Below, piece by piece: positions 58,317 to 64,000 of a stretch of 64,000 bases of DNA. The notes beneath the pieces were generated by a model. That model saw only the letters and a program-made list of their open reading frames with translations, was not told where the DNA came from and ran no database searches. Source of the stretch: Haematobia irritans (Eukaryota; Arthropoda; Insecta; Diptera; Muscidae). Location of the stretch: contig NC_134401.1 of NCBI RefSeq assembly GCF_050003625.1, positions 98,620,852 through 98,684,851 on the forward strand, in the 5' to 3' direction. The stretch's first letter is position 1, and each line of letters begins with the position of its first letter. A program made the translations under genes and the position numbers.

Positions 58317-58686
58317 CACTGAAAAAACAGTGAACCCACCAGGAAAGATAACTTTCGATTAATTTTAGAAAATTTGGAACTTTTGTAGAAAATTTTAACT
58401 AAACGGTATTACAAGCGCTGGCATCACTCCGATATGACAAAAATAAGTAAATATTTTTCGACAAATTCAAGAAAATTTATTAGACATAACTAATTTTTTT
58501 CAGTAGTTAAAGAAAATTTTGTAGTTTTAAGAGAAATCTTGGAGTTCAAAATTGCAAGAATGTCTTTAGTGACATACGAAGTTCATGATGGACACATTTT
58601 TGGTAAAATTTACAAATTTAAAGAAATAATGAACTATTTTGTAAGAAATACGAGATTAGGAAATCTTTATGCTTTATTTGTGTATA
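58317..58686. mobile_element. Truncated MITE copy 2
   Basis: Same left end as copy 1; stops a few bases later after TGTGTATAACTTTTT. Confidence 0.85.
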
Positions 58687-59317
58687 ACTTTTTAAATTCT
58701 ATAGAAATAGAATTTTGACAAAATTTTCTATAGAAATAAAATTTTGACAAAATTTTCTATAGAAATAAAATTTTGACAAAATTGTCTAAAAAAAAAGAAT
58801 TTTGACAAAATTTTCTAAAGAAATAGAATTTTGACAAAATTTTCTAAAGAAATAGAATTTTGACAAAATTTTCTATAGAAATAAAATTTTGAAAAAAAAA
58901 TTTGCTACAGAAATAAAATGTTGACAAAATTTTGTACAGAAATGGAATTTTGACAGAACTTCCTATAGAAATAAAATTTGGACAATATTTTCTATAGAAA
59001 TATTAATTTTGACAAAATTTTTGATAGAAATAAAATTTTGACAAAATTTTCTAAAGAAACAGAATTTTGACAAAATTTTGTAAAGAAATAGAATTTTGAC
59101 AAAATTTTCTATAGAAATAAAATTTTGAAAAAATTTGCTACAGAAATAAAATTTTGCGAAAATTTTCTATAGAAATGAAATTTTGGCAAAATTTTCTACA
59201 GAAATAGAATTTTGACAGAACTTCCTATAGAAATAAAATTTGGACAACATTTTTTATAGAAATAATAATTTTGACAACATTTTCGATAGAAATAAAATTT
59301 TGACAAAATTTTCGATA

Positions 59318-59834
59318 CACTGAAAAAACAGTGAACCCACCAGGAAAGATAACTTTCGATTAATTTTAGAAAATTTGGAACTTTTGTAGAAAATTTTAAC
59401 TAAACGGTATTACAAGCGCTGGCATCACTCCGATATGACAAAAATAAGTAAATATTTTTCGACAAATTCAAGAAAATTTATTAGACATAACTAATTTTTT
59501 TCAGTAGTTAAAGAAAATTTTGTAGTTTTAAGAGAAATCTTGGAGTTCAAAATTGCAAGAATGTCTTTAGTGACATACGAAGTTCATGATGGACACATTT
59601 TTGGTAAAATTTACAAATTTAAAGAAATAATGAACTATTTTGTAAGAAATACGAAATTAGGAAATTTTTATGCTTTATTTGTGTATAACTTTTTCCCGTT
59701 TTTTAGTTCATTTAACTAACATACGCAAAAAATTATTTGACTAAAATAAACTTTTTCCAAATATAATGATTCTATGAACTAATATAAAGTTAATATGGCT
59801 TTAGTGAAATAGAGAGTTCACTTTTTTTTGAGTG
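59318..59834. mobile_element. Complete TA-flanked MITE, source of the truncated copies
   Basis: Tips CACTGAAAAAACAGTGAAC and GTTCACTTTTTTTTGAGTG are inverted. The minisatellite unit TTTCGATAGAAAT is the exact empty site, duplicated as TA on both sides (59316-59317, 59835-59836). 517 bp, non-coding. Confidence 0.9.
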
Positions 59835-59870
59835 TAGAAATAAAATTTTGACAAAACTTTAAAATAAATT

Positions 59871-60916
59871 TTGTTTTCATATTTGATAGATTTTTAGTAA
59901 AATTTTCTCAAAATTTTCTACTAAATTATAACTATAGAGTCTTTGGTAGATAAAAAAGGCAACTTAAATGCCTATATAAACCTTTTTTTTTTGCAAGCAG
60001 ATAATATGGTGGCATTATAAACTCCCATAAGCTCCTTAAAACTCGGTAGACATAAGCAATACGTGGCTCCTTTTGTTACCGAAAATTCTGTGCAGCTTCG
60101 TTAGAGATTATTTACATTATGCTCTCATAAGCAATACACGGCAAAAAAGTATTATTGCTATGCAAAGGAAAATTTCGCTAGAGGTGTTTACCAGACTTAA
60201 ATCTCTATATGCTAAGAGCTTCATATAGGGTTTATACACCACAGACATGGCACATTGTAATAAATTATATTCAAGTTTTTTCACGGTATTCTGCTCTAGC
60301 AAAATTTCCTCTACACATATGAAACATATAGCCACCTTTGCTAACAAAATCTTCAATGGAGCGATTTTATCGACCGTGTACATTTTTTCCCATAAGTACG
60401 TGGCAAACCTGTAATAAAGGTACGCAACAAGAATTTTCGAAAGAACTGCGTACTGGGCTTAAAACTCGCCGTAAACTGTAGTATCGACCATCGTTACTAC
60501 TATAAGTCTAGTATGCATCTTTAGCGGAAATTTGATTTGTGTGCCAAGCATCCAATTTCCAATGCATTTCTAATGGGAGAACATGAAAACAATCGTTAAT
60601 AACGTCTCGTTAGATGTGCATACCGGCCCATAAATAGGCATACCGGCCCATAAATAGTTTATAACCATTTATAACATCGTAAAAATCATTTTTATAAGTT
60701 TTAGATTATTTAAAAATTTTCTATCTTCCTGATTTTCCATTTTTAATTACTCTTCATTTCATAACAGCGTTCTCATTCAAACAATTTTTGAAGATGAGAA
60801 AAAGTTTACGAAAATACGTTCACCTTTCTTATACTGCAGTTTCTTAACCACGGGTAACTCGTAGCTCGAATTTTTCAAAACTAATTTCCAATTAATATAG
60901 ACATCCTTTTTTTCAG
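59871..60916. other. Region before gene 3 with an old unnamed repeat
   Basis: Contains CCCATAAGTACG, GATTTTATCGACCGTGTAC, TAATGGGAGAACATGAAAAC and GCATACCGGCCCATAAATAG (twice in part at 60.62-60.65 kb), strings related to 2.8-3.1 kb and 62.1-63.0 kb. It ends in a pyrimidine tract and CCTTTTTTTCAG at 60916. No first exon for gene 3 was recognised here. Confidence 0.5.
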
Positions 60917-61241
60917 CCTGTGAAATGTTTAATATTGCAAAAATCAGTGATTATTGCATCTTTATTAATGGATATGAAGTTGAGGAGGATCGATTCAATA
61001 ATTTCATCTTAAAATTTTACAAATCTCCAACATTTGCCGTGGAGCTAAAGCCGAAGAGCAAAACTTTGGATCCAGTGGTCATATCCAAATATTTGCCAGA
61101 TGTGGAATACATGCGAAATATACCAAGACTAAGACCATTGCTGAAGATCAATGAAAATGGAAACCTGTTAAAAAATATGCATCGTACCGCTGTGGCAAAG
61201 ACGATAATAGACGAATGTCTAAAATTAAATCCCGAAAGAAT
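60917..61241 (+). CDS. Gene 3, internal exon A: SAM-like half and start of the family module
   Basis: The acceptor CCTTTTTTTCAG|CCTGTG opens in phase 1, the phase used by genes 1 and 2 at the same domain position. CEMFNIAKISDYCIFINGYE and DRFNNFILKFYKSP occupy the place of the second SAM-like half. The family module begins with HRTAVAKTIIDECLKLNPER. The matching first exon was not found between 52.8 and 60.9 kb; it may be lost, or spliced from elsewhere. The exon ends before a weak donor (AAT|GTAGGT). An ATG at 60925 could also serve as a start. Confidence 0.72.
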
Positions 61242-61314
61242 GTAGGTCGTACATTTATCTATTAACAGGTTACCGACAATTCTTAATCACATATTTTTAT
61301 TTGCATGACCAAAG
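61242..61314 (+). other. Proposed 73-bp intron of gene 3
   Basis: GTAGGT donor, CTTAAT branch-like string at 61282-61287 and AG acceptor (CCAAAG) at 61313-61314. It removes the TAG at 61243 and restores frame: PERI followed by LKRPDF. The acceptor is not the usual YAG; 61323 (AGAG) is an alternative that also keeps frame. Confidence 0.55.
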
Positions 61315-61903
61315 TCTCAAGAGACCCGATTTCATAATCTTGGCTGATACCATTTGCAAAACATTCCGCAACGAGATAACTTCCACATATTTTATACCCT
61401 GCAGCGATGGCAAGCCAGCCCGTGGAAAATTGTGGAGTGCCTATATAAATAAGCGTAGCTTATTATGTTCCACGGGTTTAGTGGCTCGTCGTAGGTGTAC
61501 GAAACGTAAATTGTCCTCAAACTCAGAGTTTAATTGTGAAACTGATAACAATGCAGTAAAGAAACTCATCTCCGAATATCCTGAATTTTCCAGTAATGTG
61601 TGTAATGATTGGAAAACTTTACTGAAGAGCTGGAGTGAAACTTATGACCACCGTAGATGGAAACTTGAGCAGGGCGAACTTTCTTCTGAAGAATATATGC
61701 TCACTTATCCGATTTTGCAAAGTAATAACGGTTTCCATTTTGTAGAACAGGACTTAAAACGGATGCATCCTGTAATGGGAACTGTAGACAACTGGTTGAT
61801 ATTTTATGATAAAGTAGTGGATAAAGTACGAAATGTTCGAAAATATGAACATGTACCAAGAATTATAGAACAAATAGATGATTCGATGGATACAAGTAAG
61901 TAA
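61315..61903 (+). CDS. Gene 3, exon B: family module and C-terminal extension
   Basis: Continues the family module: RPDFIILADTICKTFRNE (FRNE where genes 1 and 2 have FPTE/FPSE), TYFIPCSDGKPARGKLW and SAYINKRSL. A basic RRRCTKRK patch follows. The rest, EYPEFSSNVCNDWKTLLKSW, KLEQGELSSEEYMLTYPILQ and GFHFVEQDLKRMHP, has no counterpart in genes 1 and 2. Exons A and B give 304 codons if one base comes from an upstream exon. The stop at 61901-61903 is followed closely by AATAAA; CAA|GTAAGT at 61896 could instead be a donor to a further exon. Function unknown. Confidence 0.78.
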
Positions 61904-61912
61904 ATAGTCTTG

Positions 61913-61918
61913 AATAAA
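61913..61918 (+). promoter_or_regulatory. Possible poly(A) signal of gene 3
   Basis: AATAAA 9 bp after the stop codon, which would give a very short 3' UTR. Confidence 0.45.
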
Positions 61919-62139
61919 ATATCCTTCCTTGCACTTTATTCTTAATTGTTCATATCCATATCCTCCTACAAGAAAGACATGAATAACTGCATTATCAACA
62001 TGCAAAAGACAACCATAACAATTTTGCATAATATCGGTTGTTTGAGATTTTTTTCACGTAAAACTCGATATGCGTCGTGTGAAAAAATTTCGTTTATCAT
62101 ATGTGTCTTAGAGCCCTGTATGCAGATCTAGCTAAAATT

Positions 62140-62993
62140 TCTGCTACCCATATAAAATGCATGTTCACTATCATTTCGTTAGAACGTCATTACCGATTGT
62201 CTATATTTTCTCCCATGGCAGAAATGCACCTCTAATGGAATTTCCGCTAACCGTAAGAAACATCCATGGAAGTAATATGATCACCTCCTAAGCAAAATGT
62301 TATTATGATCATGTGACATGTTTGTCGCAACCATGGTTTTCTCAGACATTATGTAGTTGATTTCAACAACAATTTTATGTTTGGCGAGAATACAATATTT
62401 TTGCGACAAAAATTATGTTTTCTCTCCATCCAAAAATAAGATTTTGCCCTAGGAGATAGTCATATTCATTCTCTGCGTGAGTGCATTGTTATATTTGCTA
62501 ACGAAAATTCCCTGAGCGTTTTTATCGATTATTTACATATTGCTCGCATAAGAAATTTATGACAAAATACTGGGTTATCGGCAACCAATCGAAATTTTCG
62601 CTATAGCTGTATACCAGGCTTTATGGGAAATTTTTAATAATCGATAACAACGCCTCATGACAATGGCACTGTTTAAGCTAGATTTTGCGAAATGCCTACA
62701 CATTTTGCTAGACAATTTTTCTTTACGGGGATTTTATCGACTGTTTATATTTTCTCCCATAACAAACACATACTAAAATGTACTTAGTGGCAGGAAACAG
62801 AAGTTTTAGCAAGAAATATATGCAACATAACCATTTTGCTACTGGAAATCTCAGGAGAACTATCTTCTTATCTTCTTTTCATAGGGTCTCATATTAGACG
62901 AATATCTAACGAAATTTCGGCTACCCATAAGAAATGCATAGGTATTTTGGCTACCCGAGATTTCGTGAGCTGCATACCGGGCTATAAGAAGTA
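62140..62993. repeat. Unnamed old dispersed repeat, with a GATCACC MITE
   Basis: CTACCCATAAGAAATGCAT, TATATTTTCTCCCATGGCAG, GGGATTTTATCGACTGTTTA and GCATACCGGGCTATAAG recur here and near 60.1-60.7 and 2.8-3.1 kb. The order is scrambled, so units are hard to define. Confidence 0.45.
62261..62479. mobile_element. GATCACC MITE, diverged copy
   Basis: CATCCATGGAAGTAATATGATCACC-type left tip (first and last parts read) and CATATTCATTCTCTGCGTG right tip match the copy at 6477. TA flanks are not preserved. Confidence 0.75.
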
Positions 62994-63060
62994 ACAGGTT
63001 GGCTGATAAGTCCTCGGTCTGACACATAGATGGCGTCGATAGTATTAAATTCATATTATT
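62994..63060 (+). mobile_element. Himar1 tip fragment
   Basis: ACAGGTTGGCTGATAAGTCC, GACACATAGATGGCG and a TATTATTTTTAT end match the first 67 bp of Himar1 copy 1. It is then cut by an F2 repeat, so the rest of the copy may lie beyond the window. Confidence 0.9.
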
Positions 63061-64000
63061 TTTATACCCACCACCATAGAATGGTGACGGGGGTATAATA
63101 AGTTTGTCATTCCGTTTGTAACACATCGAAATATCGATTTCCGACTATATAAAGTATATATATTCTTGATCAGGGAGAAATTCTAAGACGATATAACGAT
63201 GTCCGTCTGTCTGTCTGTCTGTCTGTTGTAATCACGCTACAGTCTTCAATAATGAAGCAATCGTGCTGAAATTTTGCACAAACTCGTCTTTTGTCTGCAG
63301 GTAGGTCAAGTTCGAAGATGGGCTATATCGGTCCAGGTTTTGATATAGTCCCCATATAAACCGACCTCCCGATTTGGGGTCTTGGGCTTATAGAAATCGT
63401 AGTTTTTATCCAATTTGCCTGAAATTTGAAATCTAGAGGTATTTTATGACCATAAAGAGGTGTGCCAAAAATGGTGAGTATCGGTCCATATTTTGGTATA
63501 GCCCCCATATAGACCGATCTCCCGATTTTATTTCTTGGGCTTATAGAAACCGCAGTTTTTATTCAATTTACCTGAAATTGGATATCTAGAGGTATTTTAT
63601 GACCATAAAGAGGTGTGCCAAAAATGGTGAGTATCGGTCCATGTTTTGGTATAGTCCCCATATAGACCGATCTCCCGATTTTACTTCTTGGGCTTATAGA
63701 AACCGCAGTTTTTATTCAATTTACCTGAAATTGGAAATCTAGAGGTATTGTAGGACCACAAATACGTGTGCCAAAAATTGTGAGTATCCGTCCATATTTT
63801 GGTATAGCCCCCATATAGAGCGATCTCCCGATTTTATTTCTTGGGCTTATAGAAACCGTAGTTTTTATCCAATTTGTCTGAAATTGGAAATCTAGAGGTA
63901 TTTTAGGACCATAAAGAGGAGTGCCGAGAATGGTGAGTATCGGTCAATATTTTGGTGTAGCCCCCATATAGACCGATTTCCCGATTTTACTTCTTGGGCT
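63056..64000 (+). mobile_element. F2 DINE-like repeat, runs off the window
   Basis: TATACCCACCACCATAGAAT hairpin tip, CATTCCGTTTGTAACACATC, a GTCTGTCTGTCTGTCTG microsatellite and repeated modules (GGGCTTATAGAAACCGCAGT) at about 153 bp. The end is outside the window. Confidence 0.9.

Larger units (their letters stand above)
56751..59870 (+). repeat. Higher-order triplication of minisatellite plus truncated MITE
   Basis: Three consecutive blocks of 29-bp minisatellite each end in the same MITE-derived segment, starting at 57350, 58317 and 59318 (spacing 967 and 1001 bp). Blocks are nearly identical over their length, even at irregular units such as ACAGAACTTCCTATAG, so the triplication is recent. 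Confidence 0.92.

Noticed and set aside
54595..59870. Regular array of short repeats that could suggest a CRISPR array
   Set aside because: There are no unique spacers, units are a continuous 29-bp minisatellite, and the setting is a eukaryotic genome.

Overview
The window looks like nuclear DNA of a muscid fly, most likely the horn fly Haematobia irritans or a close relative. It is AT-rich and intron-rich. It carries Himar1-type irritans-subfamily mariners with the characteristic ACAGGTTGGCTGATAAGTCC tips, and many DINE-1/mini-me-like repeats with GTCY microsatellites. The species call is inference from the transposon content. Most of the window is layers of mobile DNA; host coding sequence is a small fraction.

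Host genes. Three plus-strand genes appear to be paralogues: gene 1 (exons 28762-28843 and 41027-41964, 339 aa), gene 2 (exons 47092-47185 and 52075-52832, 283 aa) and gene 3 (exons 60917-61241 and 61315-61903; first exon not found). Genes 1 and 2 share a split N-terminal helical domain resembling SAM, cut by a phase-1 intron at the same place. All three share a C-terminal module with FPxE/FRNE followed by an aromatic-rich strand and RGK(I/L)(Y/W/F). I do not recognise a named gene. The introns of genes 1 and 2 (12.2 and 4.9 kb) are swollen with transposons.

Mobile DNA, left to right. 0.7-2.8 kb: a TIR element and a Tc1-like pseudogene split by a hAT MITE. 4.3-7.5 kb: a DINE-like repeat holding a 5'-truncated LINE with a 10-bp target duplication, itself holding a MITE. 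7.5-12.4 kb: SINEs, MITEs, a CACGC-tipped element with two divergent tRNA-like modules, and a minisatellite. 12.4-15.8 kb: a 3.35-kb hAT-type element with GGAGCGG subterminal arrays. 15.9-16.2 kb: a 323-bp palindrome. 18.0-20.7 kb: a DINE-like repeat split by a DD37E transposon. 22.6-25.6 kb: a Himar1 copy split by a DINE-like repeat. 29.8-31.1 kb: a second Himar1 inside a SINE. 33.0-34.3 kb: a second DD37E copy. 37.5-39.4 kb: a second LINE copy and a snap-back SINE. 42.0-44.5 kb: degenerate tandem repeats. 44.6-46.4 kb: a DINE-like repeat with LINE pieces, a DD41D mariner and a 315-bp TA microsatellite. 48.7-51.2 kb: a full-length DINE-like repeat with a SINE and a CACGC element nested in it. 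53.1-59.9 kb: a DINE-like repeat followed by about 5 kb of a 29-bp minisatellite with a roughly 1-kb higher-order triplication. 63.0 kb to the end: a Himar1 fragment and another DINE-like repeat.

Names used below: F1-F4 are four DINE-like families; 'CACGC element' is a TA-flanked element of about 0.9 kb with CACGCAAA tips; 'GATCACC MITE' and 'ACACAAA MITE' are two other TA-flanked families. The LINE and the SINE share their 3' tail, and the SINE head is related to one of the tRNA-like modules of the CACGC elements. All four DINE-like families use an internal module of about 153 bp.
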